This document shows positions 43,780 to 52,775 of a stretch of 64,000 bases of DNA, piece by piece. The notes beneath the pieces are model-generated. The model ran no database searches. It was not told the DNA's origin and saw only the letters and a list, made by a program, of their open reading frames with translations. How positions within the stretch are numbered: the stretch's first letter is position 1; every line of letters starts with the position of its first letter. Origin of the DNA: JANSWP01 sp041941305 (GTDB lineage Bacteria; Bacteroidota; Bacteroidia; Chitinophagales; Saprospiraceae); contig JBGTQJ010000009.1 in assembly GCA_041941305.1 (NCBI GenBank), forward strand, positions 1 to 64,000, given 5' to 3'. Both the position numbers and the translations under genes were made by a program.

Positions 43780-45087
43780 TTAAGGCTTTGTCTTTTTTTC
43801 CTGAATATCAATTTCCAGCCAATTTTCCAGCGTATTGACCAATAGTGTTTTTTCTTCTTTTGAAAAATTGCGAATCCTGGCTCCTCCATGATCTTTGCCC
43901 GAGAGGACAAACCAAAGTGAGTTCACTTTATCTGATTTAGGAACTCCAGTGGCTGACCAGGTATCATTTCCGCCATTGATGTATATGAAATTATTACCTT
44001 CTTTTTCAAGCCATTTGGCTACCCGGTTTGTTAGGGTGCCATCCCATTTCACCTTCATTTTTTGTGGAACAAAGGAAGCATGTGGATTCGTATCAGATGG
44101 TAAATATTTGAGTAATCCTTCAAAATCATCAGTTTCAAAGCCATAGTACCCCATTTGAGTAGAAGATTGATAGTAATGGGAACCATAATATTCAATGTCT
44201 TTATCTGAATAAAATGAGAAACCAACCACGTCTATCAAATGCTGCAACAATACTTCATTAGATGCATCTTCCTTTGGAATGTCTTCACATTTGGTTCCCC
44301 ATTGCCAAAAAGAAAAAGAATATTCTAATACAGCATATTCATAGGCTTCTTCCAATGTTAAATAAGTAAACTTCAAATCTTTTCCATTGACGTACCAACG
44401 GGCAAGCGGTAACAATTCGTCTCGTTTTTGCAGGAATCTTCTTTGTACATCCAGAATTGCAGACCGACAGGCTTCTGTTCCGATGGTATCCAAAAAATCA
44501 TATATCCTGGAATCCTCGTAATCATAGTTTATTGGGGCAACGTAGGGAACAGAAACATCAACATCATCTGGATAAAAATAACGGTAAAAAATAGTAGTAG
44601 TTCCTCCTTTACTAATGCCAGTACTGACCCATTTTCCACTATATATTTGCTTGAACAATTGATTGACTTTGTGTAAATCTGCAGTTGCCTGTTCAAAATT
44701 CAAATATTGATAATCTAAAGAATCAGGCATTGATGCTCCGAAATAGCGATGTTCTACATCCAATTGATTGGCATCTAACAACCTTGTTAACTCGTAAATT
44801 CGGTTTCTATCCCTGTTATAGCCTTCGGTGGCAATCACCATTGGGTTGTTGAATCCCTTATGGCTTAGAAATACTTTTTGGTAGAAATGTCCTTTTTCAG
44901 GATGCTTATGATCCAATGGTTGTTTGATCATTAATTCATAAGCCGCCTCAAATCCTTTCGGGGCTTCTATTTCTTTAAAAATTACATCGGGTAATTCAAA
45001 CATTTTCTTTTCTAAAATGCTTTGGGCATTAATTGCTGAAAAACAAAAAATGAAAAGTATTAATAGATAGCTATGTTTATATGTCAT
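43780..45087 (-). CDS. Secreted S37-type (PS-10) tripeptidyl aminopeptidase-like protein
   Basis: The start at 45087 (MTYKHSYLLILFIFCFSAINAQ) gives a signal peptide and avoids overlap with the upstream YbbR gene. The alpha/beta-hydrolase nucleophile is WVSTGISKGGTTTIFYRYF, with the likely acid in INGGNDTWSATG and His in SGKDHGGARI. The early EGYNRDRN and LDVEHRYFG segments match the family. S37 enzymes release tripeptides from N-termini, fitting the peptide-use theme of the window. The length of 435 residues is usual. Confidence 0.85.
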   Translation of the reverse strand: MTYKHSYLLILFIFCFSAINAQSILEKKMFELPDVIFKEIEAPKGFEAAYELMIKQPLDHKHPEKGHFYQKVFLSHKGFNNPMVIATEGYNRDRNRIYELTRLLDANQLDVEHRYFGASMPDSLDYQYLNFEQATADLHKVNQLFKQIYSGKWVSTGISKGGTTTIFYRYFYPDDVDVSVPYVAPINYDYEDSRIYDFLDTIGTEACRSAILDVQRRFLQKRDELLPLARWYVNGKDLKFTYLTLEEAYEYAVLEYSFSFWQWGTKCEDIPKEDASNEVLLQHLIDVVGFSFYSDKDIEYYGSHYYQSSTQMGYYGFETDDFEGLLKYLPSDTNPHASFVPQKMKVKWDGTLTNRVAKWLEKEGNNFIYINGGNDTWSATGVPKSDKVNSLWFVLSGKDHGGARIRNFSKEEKTLLVNTLENWLEIDIQEKKTKP

Positions 45088-45091
45088 TGTG

Positions 45092-46105
45092 TTAATTTTT
45101 AAGATTATTGGAAGTGTTAAGGCTATCTGTTTGTGCCAGATTTGCTGCTTTTTGTACAATATAAAATTCAATTGACTTTGGATTATAATTCAGCCCGCTA
45201 ATACCATTTGGAATTTTTGTAAATTGAATTGGCAAAGTATTATTGACATCATTTAGAGCAATGTTTTTAAAATCTGTTTCAATTAAAAAGTCTTCAGCTG
45301 TGATTTCATTAAAATGACTTACTCCGATAATAAAATTTACTTCTATTTGCGAAGGAAATATGCGAATACTGTCCCTTCCATTTTTAATTCCTACCGGAAC
45401 ATAAACAGATTTTTCAGTGAACTCTTCTACGGGAATCGTCAAAACCACTTTTGGTGGACTCAAGGTTATTTGTCCCTGTTCGGGCAGTTTCAAATGCCAT
45501 TCTTCCTGGATAGTAGTTTTTAAATTTTCTCTTTTAAAAGGAGCGGTAGGCCATTCCATTAAATTATTTATCAAAGAATACGGTCCATAGACCAAAACGC
45601 TGTCTGGGAAGATAACTACAGAATCTTTTAGGTTATAACCAGGCTCGAAAGAGATAGAATCTACCAGAACCACAGGAACCTTTTTTTTCGCCTCGTCCTG
45701 GTAATTGAAAATAATAAAGTCAATATCTGCCGCAACAATTTTTACTTCAGAAGAAAAAGTCTGTTTGATGCCATTGAACAATTGCGTTCTATCAATAGTC
45801 AATGAAGGATAATTACTTACATCAAATGAAATAGCGGGCGAGGAATGAGTAATATAATCCGAAAACAAGTCCCACCCTCTACCGTTCAATGTAGCTTTTA
45901 TAATATCTGGTGGAACTTCAACAAAGGCTTTCCCTTCGGGGAGCATGTATTGGACGTTAACCTCACGAATCGTTTCGTAGGGTTTGGACAATTTTACAAA
46001 AAACCAAAAGATCAGGGCGATACCAATGCAAACCATCAGCGTCGCCCTGTCCTTGCGAATTGTAATTTTTAATTTACTGCTTTTATAAATTTGAAGGTAG
46101 TCCAA
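45092..46105 (-). CDS. YbbR-domain protein
   Basis: The 337-residue protein has an N-terminal membrane helix (ATLMVCIGIALIFWFFVKL) and repeated YbbR-type beta domains outside it (VNVQYMLPEGKAFVEVPPDIIKATLNGRG, KVPVVLVDSISFEPGYNLKD, cited in part). YbbR proteins are CdaR relatives. In Bacteroidota the gene typically follows DUF1573 and yajC, as here. It is anchored in the inner membrane facing the periplasm. Its role in Bacteroidota is unknown; no diadenylate cyclase gene is adjacent. Confidence 0.85.
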   Translation of the reverse strand: MDYLQIYKSSKLKITIRKDRATLMVCIGIALIFWFFVKLSKPYETIREVNVQYMLPEGKAFVEVPPDIIKATLNGRGWDLFSDYITHSSPAISFDVSNYPSLTIDRTQLFNGIKQTFSSEVKIVAADIDFIIFNYQDEAKKKVPVVLVDSISFEPGYNLKDSVVIFPDSVLVYGPYSLINNLMEWPTAPFKRENLKTTIQEEWHLKLPEQGQITLSPPKVVLTIPVEEFTEKSVYVPVGIKNGRDSIRIFPSQIEVNFIIGVSHFNEITAEDFLIETDFKNIALNDVNNTLPIQFTKIPNGISGLNYNPKSIEFYIVQKAANLAQTDSLNTSNNLKN

Positions 46106-46183
46106 AGATTGATAAATATGATTGCCTTATTGTCAGATTGTCAAATAAGCTTCCAACAATTTGACCAGGAGAACATTAACATA

Positions 46184-46507
46184 TTAGTTGTCTTCAGGTT
46201 TGAAAACGGATTCAGTCATTTCTCTGGAAATCGCATTTCTGGTCACTCGAATATAGGTTTTGGTTCCTACTTCCAATTGAATAATGTTATTCTCTTCAAT
46301 TTTATTGATTCTGCCAATAATACCACTAGCGGTGACTACATCATCCCCCTTTTCCAATGACTCCATAAACGTATTTTGCTGCTTTTGCTTCTTTGCCTGG
46401 GGGCGAATAAAAAACAACCAAAAAACCAGAATGATACCTCCAAAGAATATCATCTGAATCATTCCTGCATCTGCACCAGCTTGTAATAATAGTATGTCTA
46501 ATTTCAT
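46184..46507 (-). CDS. yajC: Preprotein translocase accessory protein YajC
   Basis: YajC is a single-helix subunit that associates with SecDF in the Sec translocon. The helix IQMIFFGGIILVFWLFFIRPQAKKQKQQN and the motif GDDVVTASGIIGRINKIEE (cited as separate parts) are diagnostic. At 107 residues it is the normal size. It lies between DUF1573 and the YbbR gene in the order conserved in Bacteroidota. Confidence 0.95.
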   Translation of the reverse strand: MKLDILLLQAGADAGMIQMIFFGGIILVFWLFFIRPQAKKQKQQNTFMESLEKGDDVVTASGIIGRINKIEENNIIQLEVGTKTYIRVTRNAISREMTESVFKPEDN

Positions 46508-46615
46508 TTTGGAAATTCGTTTTTGTGCTTTTGGTTTTTACAGTTGACAATTAACTATTTAAAGTCCAATGGTTGATTTTTCGTCAATTGCCTAATGCCA
46601 ATCACCAAATGCGAT

Positions 46616-47122
46616 TCATTTTTGCCTTGAATTTAATTTTTTTGGATTCACAAATCCATTTAAGAAAATCTTTGTGGTTGATGGGTAAGTATTGGCGGTT
46701 ATAGTAATGGGAACTGATTGCCCCTGCCGTTTATTCTTACTATCAAACCGCACATCTATTTTGCCGCCATCTCCGGGTTCAATGGCCTCTTCTGGCCAGC
46801 TAGGGATGGTACACCCACAGGTTGCACGTGCATTCGTAATGACAAGGGGTACTTTTCCGGTATTGGTAAATTGGAAGGTGTATTCGACAATTTCGCCTTC
46901 ATCAATACTGCCAAAATTATAACTGTCTTTTTCAAAAGTCATTTTAGCAACATCGTCAGTATCCGTAGGAGCATTAGCAGAGGCTGGATTTCGAATGATC
47001 TCACTGATTTTACCATCCGATTGAACTTCTTGCACTGTTTTTTCTTCGCTGTTATTTGATCCTTCCTCTTTGCAAGCTGTTAGGAATAATGCAGCAAGCA
47101 ATATCAAGTTGAAAATTTTCAT
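46616..47122 (-). CDS. DUF1573 lipoprotein
   Basis: A lipobox (LFLTACKEE) shows a lipoprotein. After a low-complexity linker, the DUF1573 Ig-like domain is clear: FEKDSYNFGSIDEGEIVEYTF, FTNTGKVPLVITNARATCGCTIPSWP and IDVRFDSKNKRQGQ. This family is abundant in Bacteroidota, and one copy usually sits before yajC, as here. A perfect -7 box TACATTTG lies upstream at 47155-47162 on the minus strand. Function unknown; an envelope role is inferred. Confidence 0.92.
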   Translation of the reverse strand: MKIFNLILLAALFLTACKEEGSNNSEEKTVQEVQSDGKISEIIRNPASANAPTDTDDVAKMTFEKDSYNFGSIDEGEIVEYTFQFTNTGKVPLVITNARATCGCTIPSWPEEAIEPGDGGKIDVRFDSKNKRQGQSVPITITANTYPSTTKIFLNGFVNPKKLNSRQK

Positions 47123-47154
47123 GGTTTTTTACCTTTGACTCTTTTAACGAACTG

Positions 47155-47162
47155 CAAATGTA
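47155..47162 (-). promoter_or_regulatory. Probable -7 element of the DUF1573-yajC-YbbR run
   Basis: TACATTTG on the minus strand matches TAnnTTTG exactly, 32 bases before the DUF1573 start. The region also separates the divergent aroK gene. Confidence 0.55.
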
Positions 47163-47215
47163 ATTGTTTTTGCGTGTTTTTGTGGATTGAATGATCTTTC
47201 ACGATAAATCAAAAA

Positions 47216-47743
47216 ATGGTATTTCCAAAATTATTTCTCATTGGTTTTATGGGATGTGGCAAATCTTTCCTGGGGAAAAAGTTGGCCAGGGCTTTGGATT
47301 TTGGCTTTTTAGATATGGATGAGTACATCCAAACCACCACCTCAATGAAAATTAGCGAAATATTCAGGGAATATGGAGAACCTGGATTTCGAGATATGGA
47401 AAGAAAATGCCTTGGTCTGATTCCGCCTAATAAACGATTAATCATTGCTACAGGTGGAGGAACCCCATGTTTTTTCAATAATGTTGATGTAATGAATGCA
47501 AAAGGATTGACCATCTACCTGAAAGCTGAAGAAGAAATTCTGCTAAAGAGATTGAAGGCTGAAAGAAGGCATCGTCCATTAATTGCCAATTTGAAACACG
47601 AAGAATTATCCCATTTTATCCGCAAAAAGCTTGTTGAAAGAGAACCGTATTATCAAAAAGCAGACATGGTATACCATATAGTTGAAGATGAGCCGAGTTT
47701 TGATGACCTGCAGTTTTTTTTTCATCGAATAAAAGAGCTTTAA
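47216..47743 (+). CDS. aroK: Shikimate kinase
   Basis: AroK phosphorylates shikimate in aromatic amino acid biosynthesis. The P-loop is LIGFMGCGKSFLGKKLA at residues 7-23; substrate motifs include LDMDEYIQ, the FRDMER segment and ATGGGTPCF. The Arg-rich lid is ERRHRP near residue 120. The length of 175 residues is typical. It is divergent from the DUF1573 lipoprotein gene and has no adjacent aro genes. Confidence 0.95.
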   Translation: MVFPKLFLIGFMGCGKSFLGKKLARALDFGFLDMDEYIQTTTSMKISEIFREYGEPGFRDMERKCLGLIPPNKRLIIATGGGTPCFFNNVDVMNAKGLTIYLKAEEEILLKRLKAERRHRPLIANLKHEELSHFIRKKLVEREPYYQKADMVYHIVEDEPSFDDLQFFFHRIKEL

Positions 47744-48363
47744 TTCCTACAATCAATTGACATTTAATATATATTCTTAACAATGTGTTTTTAGCAAGTC
47801 ATGGTTCCTAACAAAAAATTCAAAAGTTTTATAAAGAATTTTTATAATTTTTCTTCCCGAGGAAAAGTCACTTAAGCCCTCACAATATTTTTTTTACCCT
47901 GACACTTTTTTCGTGATTCATAAATTATTCTTTTTTTTAATAAAATAAATGAAAAAAGGAATTCTTACAGTAATTTTCATCTTATGATGCTGTTTTTTAG
48001 TTATTTATGAAATATTATTTATCAAATAGGAATATTTGTTATGTCACAATTTTCAATTTTAATTCTCTTTTCGACTTTTTGAATTCTTCCATATTGCAGC
48101 TAGATGTAATACAAAGCCTCATCTTACTCATATCCCGTGAACATTATTAACTGAAAAAGGACCCGGAGGTTGGTACTATATTATGTGCTATACCTATTCT
48201 GGGAATTACGAAAAACTACTTTACAACAGCATTCATCTCGCACATTGCATTGTACTTCTATTGATTCAAGGCTGGAAACCAGTTTACCTTGTATTCAACA
48301 ATCAATATTTTGATTTTTTGAATATAGGTTGGCTACATTTCAAATACCAAACCGATTTATGTC
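47744..48363. other. AT-rich gap without a clear gene
   Basis: The 620-bp stretch is strongly AT-rich, with a poly-T/poly-A patch near 47930. A 78-codon frame at 48183-48419 overlaps the glycosyltransferase fragment in another frame and has no coding character. The glycosyltransferase frame stays open for about 12 codons upstream of its ATG (to about 48328) without a start, which fits a truncated gene. Confidence 0.5.
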
Positions 48364-48924
48364 ATGAGAACTTTCAAAGTACTGTCACTAGGAGGCAATT
48401 GCAGCGTGGAGGAAGTTGAATTTATCATTCGCACATTTGCGGAAATGTACTTTAGTGTTACCAATAAGCACCGAAGAAGGATGAAACTCATTCTTACAGT
48501 TGAGACTAATAAATTTCTTGAGGTAATCAAAGGCTTAAAAAGTAAAGAAATATCTAAGGCAATTGATATTTATGAAGAAAGTCAAATAAATACATTGCTA
48601 CTGGAGGATATAGGAGTATTATTTCTTCCCTCAACTCAAGGCAAGGAAACGCAAATAAATTTTTCTTTGAAAAATGGAATTCCCATTTTGAGTTTTGACG
48701 GTTTGACCATAAGGAATTATGTAGATAACTCCTGTGGTTTTTTGATTAAACAACAATCGAGGGAATACAGCATTGACAGTTTTGTAAAATATTTAAGCAT
48801 GCTATATTTTGATCCAGAAGCGAATAAAATGCTTAAAAAAGGAGCCCTGAATCGTTTTAAACTCCTTCAATCCCAGACCAAACAAACCCTATTACCAAAA
48901 GTGGTAATGTCAAAAGTTGCATAA
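48364..48924 (+). CDS. Glycosyltransferase (GT4-like) C-terminal fragment
   Basis: The 186-residue product resembles only the nucleotide-sugar-binding half of a GT-B family 4 glycosyltransferase: a KLILTVETNKFLEVI strand-helix, INTLLLEDIGVLFLPSTQGKETQINFSLKNGIPILSFDG (cited in parts, with the E and GIPILSFD elements), a CGFLI strand and a helical C-terminus. The acceptor-binding N-terminal half is absent. The gene is likely truncated, with its upstream gap lacking that half. Activity alone is unlikely. A strong terminator follows at 49096-49127. Confidence 0.6.
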   Translation: MRTFKVLSLGGNCSVEEVEFIIRTFAEMYFSVTNKHRRRMKLILTVETNKFLEVIKGLKSKEISKAIDIYEESQINTLLLEDIGVLFLPSTQGKETQINFSLKNGIPILSFDGLTIRNYVDNSCGFLIKQQSREYSIDSFVKYLSMLYFDPEANKMLKKGALNRFKLLQSQTKQTLLPKVVMSKVA

Positions 48925-49095
48925 CCCGGAAGTTGTTCGTTGGAGATGTGATGAAGCCTTTGGTGTTTCCCCCCCGGTACCTCCCAAAGGAACCCTTGAC
49001 AGGCAGATAGCATCTCTCAACTTACAACTTTCTTTTAAAAATAAACTAACTCCAAAATCCAAAAATTACCTTAAGCCTTTTTTCATTTTATTTCC

Positions 49096-49127
49096 AAGCA
49101 AGGTGTTAAACGCCTTGCTTTTTTTTT
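49096..49127 (+). terminator. Rho-independent terminator
   Basis: Stem aagcaaggtg (49096-49105) with cgccttgctt (49111-49120, one G-T pair), loop ttaaa, followed by a run of nine T (49119-49127). It follows the glycosyltransferase fragment by about 170 bases. Confidence 0.85.
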
Positions 49128-49178
49128 GATTTCAAGAATCTCCTATCTTTGGCAATCTATGCTTTGGTGTAGTTGTAC

Positions 49179-49301
49179 ATGCGAATTAAGGGTTGGCCGA
49201 ATATACTGATAGCAAGGTGTAGATAGGAGGCATTTTCAAAATGCCTCCTATCTAAAAGCATTCAAGCTCAGGGTTTGATAATTTCAACTCTTAATTCGCA
49301 T
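49179..49301. repeat. MITE-like dispersed repeat, copy 2, with inner hairpin
   Basis: The 123-bp element has ends atgcgaattaagggttg and caactcttaattcgcat that pair with one mismatch. Inside, agataggaggcatttt and aaaatgcctcctatct form a perfect 16-bp hairpin with a single-base loop. The end sequences match, in reverse orientation, the element at 13966-14048. It lies 36 bases upstream of the Clp-release factor fusion gene. The 48925-49336 gap contains no other gene. Confidence 0.8.
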
Positions 49302-49336
49302 TATACATCAAAAAAAAAAAGAACAGGCAGCTCAAC

Positions 49337-52300
49337 ATGCCAAATACGATTACCATTCCATTTTATTCAGTTAAGTTGCATTTTTCCACCGGAGGAAATA
49401 TTTCTATGCCCTTGAAGGATATGGATGCATTTCGTATTGATCAACCAGTTCATTTGATTGCTGGAAAATATGCAAATCTTTTTCAGGAAAAAGTCCTGAA
49501 TAAGGGGGACTTATTAAAGGTAATGGATGAATTTGGTGACAGGGAGTTTCAAAAAAGTCAATTTAAAATTACCTTCCCTGCGTCCAAAGATGGCTTTAGT
49601 TATCCTGCATTTGAACTAGAATTTGAGTACTTTTTTTCTGTCACTGAACACGGTGCATGGGGTATGGTTCCTGTTCTTGGGATAGAGAGCTTTACAGAGC
49701 AGGAACAAGACCTGCAAGCTAACATGGTGGAGGCAGCCAAGCTGGAATTTGAACGCAAAAAACGTTTGAATGCCATCCAAAATATTATTTCTACAATTTG
49801 GTTTGAAACTGCGGAGCTGGAAAAAGAGGAGATGTTATTAAAAATACCTACTCCTACCGAATTGGATAATTTGGAAAAAGAGAGCAAGGATGAAGTATTG
49901 CCGAAAATTGGAAACCGATTGAGTGGGCTTAGGCAAGCGACTTTTCGACGTGAAAAAGAACTGGACAATCTAAAAAGAGCTGCTAAAAGTAATTTCAATA
50001 AAAACATTTTATTGATAGGAACATCAGGCGTAGGTAAAACTGCATTGGTTTGGGAATTGGCTCGTCAACGCAAAAAGTTTGGGATCAAAGAGGAAATTTG
50101 GGAAACTACTGCTTCTGTTTTAATTAAAGAATTAAGTCGGGACACTGGCTGGCAAGACAATATTATGTACTTGGTGAGTGAATTGCGGCAAAAGGGAGAT
50201 TTTCTGTTTATTAGAAATTTGGCGGAATTGTTTGAAGTTGGCAAGTATGAAGGCAATGAAATCAGCTTAGCAGAATATTTGAGGAGCTTCATTCAAAGAG
50301 GTGAAGTGAAAATAATTGCAGAGTCAACAAAAACAGAAGTTGCAGCAATCGAATTAAAAAGCCCAGGTTATATCGCTTTATTTCAACAAATTAGAATTGA
50401 ACAACCTCCAGCCCCTGAATTGAAGGAAATTATTGTCAATTCGACAAAAAGTATCGCCAAAAACCGGAATGTAAGTTTAGAAAAAGATGCGATTGAGGAA
50501 GTGATTCGTTTGAATCGAAGATTTACTCCCTATTCGGGTTTTCCTGGAAAGCCCATTCGATTTTTAGAGAGCCTTTTGGTCAATTTGAGTCAAGAAAAAA
50601 AGGCAACTCATTTATCTAAAAAGGAAATAATCCAACATTTTTGTGAAGATACGGGAATGCCAACCTTCCTGGTTGACCCTGAAATTCCTATGAATTTAAA
50701 TCAAATAAAAAAGCAATTTAATGAGAATGTATTTGGACAGCACAATGCTGTGAAAGAAGTAGTAGATATATTGGCTACCGTGAAAACGGCACTTTCCAGA
50801 GGGGGGAAACCCATTGCTTCTTTTTTATTTGTAGGACCTACAGGGGTAGGAAAAACTGAGTTGGCCAAGGTTCTTGCAGAATTTACTTTCGGAAGTCGGG
50901 ATAAAATGATTCGCTTTGACATGAGCGAATATTCAAATCCCTGGTCAGTGGGTAGATTGATTGGTAATAATTATTCAAAGGATGGATTGTTGACCTCGGC
51001 GGTAAGAAGAGAACCTTTTTGTGTACTGTTATTTGATGAGATTGAGAAAGCGAGTGCGAATATTTATGACCTTTTGTTGCAAATACTAGGAGAAGGTAGA
51101 TTGACGGATAGCCAGGGAAAACTGGTTAATTTTTGTTCCACTATAATTATCATGACTTCAAATATCGGAGCGACTTCATTTCAGGGAGGAAAGATAGGAT
51201 GGAAACGAGAAATAGAAGTTGCTGAAGTTGTAGACCATTTCAAATCTGCAGTTGAAAAACATTTCCGACCGGAATTGTTCAATAGAATAGATCAGATCAT
51301 CCCTTTCGAACCACTTTCAAAGGAGAATGTCAGACATGTTGTTGAAAGGGAGATAAAAATCCTTAAGGAAAGGGAAGGTATTAAATTCAGAAACCTGGTT
51401 TTGAATATTGATAAGACCGTATTGGACTATCTGGCAGAGGCAGGTTACGATGCCAAATATGGTGCTCGACAATTACAAAGAACCATTCGTGAAAAACTTT
51501 TAATTCCTTTATCTATAGAATTAAATACTTATGATTTTTCGGACAGATTAATTATTAAATTGATAGCAGATCAACAAGGGATAAACTTTCAAATTGAAGC
51601 TGATCCTCTAGGTTTTGATTTGCTCTTAGAACAGTGGGACCAGTTGAGTTATGCAGATCAGGCAAGTGATTTTAGAAGGGGTATTGACAAATTAAAGCAG
51701 GGACCAACTATGGTTCGTTTCTATAATGAATTTGACTATTTAGAAAACCAGAAAAAGAAACTTGGAGAACGATTTTGGAAAAACCAGAAAAGGGCAGAAA
51801 AGTATAGCAACTTTCTTCAAATTATTGAAAGTACCCGAAAACTTTACGAAGCAATTGAAAAACTGGAAATGGACATTTCCCTTGCCTGCTTGGATATTGG
51901 ACAATACAACCCTGATCTTGAAGGATTATTACAAGAGTGGAATGAATCCTTTTTTTTATTAAAAAAACAGATATACACCCACTTGCATCCAAAATCAAAT
52001 GTATGCCATTTAGCCATTTATGGAAATGATTTTGAAGAATTGCTTCAATTTTACTTGTCCATTATTATAGAAAAGGAATTTCAGTACACAGGCAAAACCA
52101 TCTGGTTCAATGAAGTGTATTATCACGAATTGGTTACAGATGTAGACATTTTGCATGATGAACAAAATATAGTCAACAAACCAAGAAAGGAGTATAAAAT
52201 GGAGGATTGGGATGGAGATTTGCAAAATGGTTTTAAGCCACCACAACAAGGAGATATACTTTGCGGCATAGAACTTAAAATATTAGGGGAATGTCCTTTT

Positions 52301-52585
52301 TTGTATTTCAAAAATGAAAAGGGATTCCACAAATGGATGTTGCGGACAAAAGAAGAAAAGGTTTGGTATTTAAAAATTTCCAACTCAAAATCTGAGATTC
52401 CCGAAAATATCCATCGTCAATCATTTTATAAATTGCGAAAACATCGAAGATCCTTTTTGAACGGTTCTTTTAATGACCAGGTGTTAAAAATAACTAGAGA
52501 AATACCCAGAACGGGGCTCAAAGAATTCTTAATGGATATTTTAGATAAACAATTCGAAGAAGCCATCGAGTTGGAGGTGATTTGA
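49337..52585 (+). CDS. Double-AAA Clp-type ATPase fused to a release-factor-like C-terminus
   Basis: Residues 1-215 are a unique beta-rich N-domain plus a coiled coil, with no Clp_N repeats. AAA-1 has an intact Walker A (GTSGVGKT 228-235) but the Walker B position reads FLFIRN (289-294), without the usual Asp-Glu. AAA-2 is complete: Walker A 500-507, Walker B VLLFDE 563-568, TSN 607-609, Arg650, sensor-2 GARQLQR 709-715. An IGW tripeptide (620-622) occupies the ClpP-binding loop position. Residues about 790-1012 resemble RF2 domain 1 and PCRF (FWKNQKRAEKY, NVCHLAIYG, GIELKILGE, FKNEKGFHKW), but the GGQ domain is missing. A ribosome-linked unfoldase is inferred. Confidence 0.85.
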   Translation: MPNTITIPFYSVKLHFSTGGNISMPLKDMDAFRIDQPVHLIAGKYANLFQEKVLNKGDLLKVMDEFGDREFQKSQFKITFPASKDGFSYPAFELEFEYFFSVTEHGAWGMVPVLGIESFTEQEQDLQANMVEAAKLEFERKKRLNAIQNIISTIWFETAELEKEEMLLKIPTPTELDNLEKESKDEVLPKIGNRLSGLRQATFRREKELDNLKRAAKSNFNKNILLIGTSGVGKTALVWELARQRKKFGIKEEIWETTASVLIKELSRDTGWQDNIMYLVSELRQKGDFLFIRNLAELFEVGKYEGNEISLAEYLRSFIQRGEVKIIAESTKTEVAAIELKSPGYIALFQQIRIEQPPAPELKEIIVNSTKSIAKNRNVSLEKDAIEEVIRLNRRFTPYSGFPGKPIRFLESLLVNLSQEKKATHLSKKEIIQHFCEDTGMPTFLVDPEIPMNLNQIKKQFNENVFGQHNAVKEVVDILATVKTALSRGGKPIASFLFVGPTGVGKTELAKVLAEFTFGSRDKMIRFDMSEYSNPWSVGRLIGNNYSKDGLLTSAVRREPFCVLLFDEIEKASANIYDLLLQILGEGRLTDSQGKLVNFCSTIIIMTSNIGATSFQGGKIGWKREIEVAEVVDHFKSAVEKHFRPELFNRIDQIIPFEPLSKENVRHVVEREIKILKEREGIKFRNLVLNIDKTVLDYLAEAGYDAKYGARQLQRTIREKLLIPLSIELNTYDFSDRLIIKLIADQQGINFQIEADPLGFDLLLEQWDQLSYADQASDFRRGIDKLKQGPTMVRFYNEFDYLENQKKKLGERFWKNQKRAEKYSNFLQIIESTRKLYEAIEKLEMDISLACLDIGQYNPDLEGLLQEWNESFFLLKKQIYTHLHPKSNVCHLAIYGNDFEELLQFYLSIIIEKEFQYTGKTIWFNEVYYHELVTDVDILHDEQNIVNKPRKEYKMEDWDGDLQNGFKPPQQGDILCGIELKILGECPFLYFKNEKGFHKWMLRTKEEKVWYLKISNSKSEIPENIHRQSFYKLRKHRRSFLNGSFNDQVLKITREIPRTGLKEFLMDILDKQFEEAIELEVI

Positions 52586-52659
52586 ACTCTATTTTTTGTC
52601 AGTTTATGCTTTTCCACATGCTGTTAATTTTTTTTCAATTCCTTTCCAATTTTACTGTT

Positions 52660-52667
52660 TACTTTTG
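52660..52667 (+). promoter_or_regulatory. Probable -7 element of the F6P aldolase gene
   Basis: TACTTTTG matches the TAnnTTTG consensus exactly and lies 108 bases upstream of the gene at 52776. It implies a leader of about 100 bases. Confidence 0.5.
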
Positions 52668-52775
52668 TGCTCAAATTGACAAAGCACGACTTGCTGGATT
52701 TGTTTTAGGGATGAATGTTCTTCATATTTTTTAAAGCAAAATCGGCAACTTTGAGTCTGATAACAATAATAAACT

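Noticed and set aside
48183..48419. 78-codon open frame before the glycosyltransferase fragment
   Set aside because: It overlaps the better-supported frame, and its AT-rich composition gives Tyr/Leu/His-rich sequence with no family likeness.
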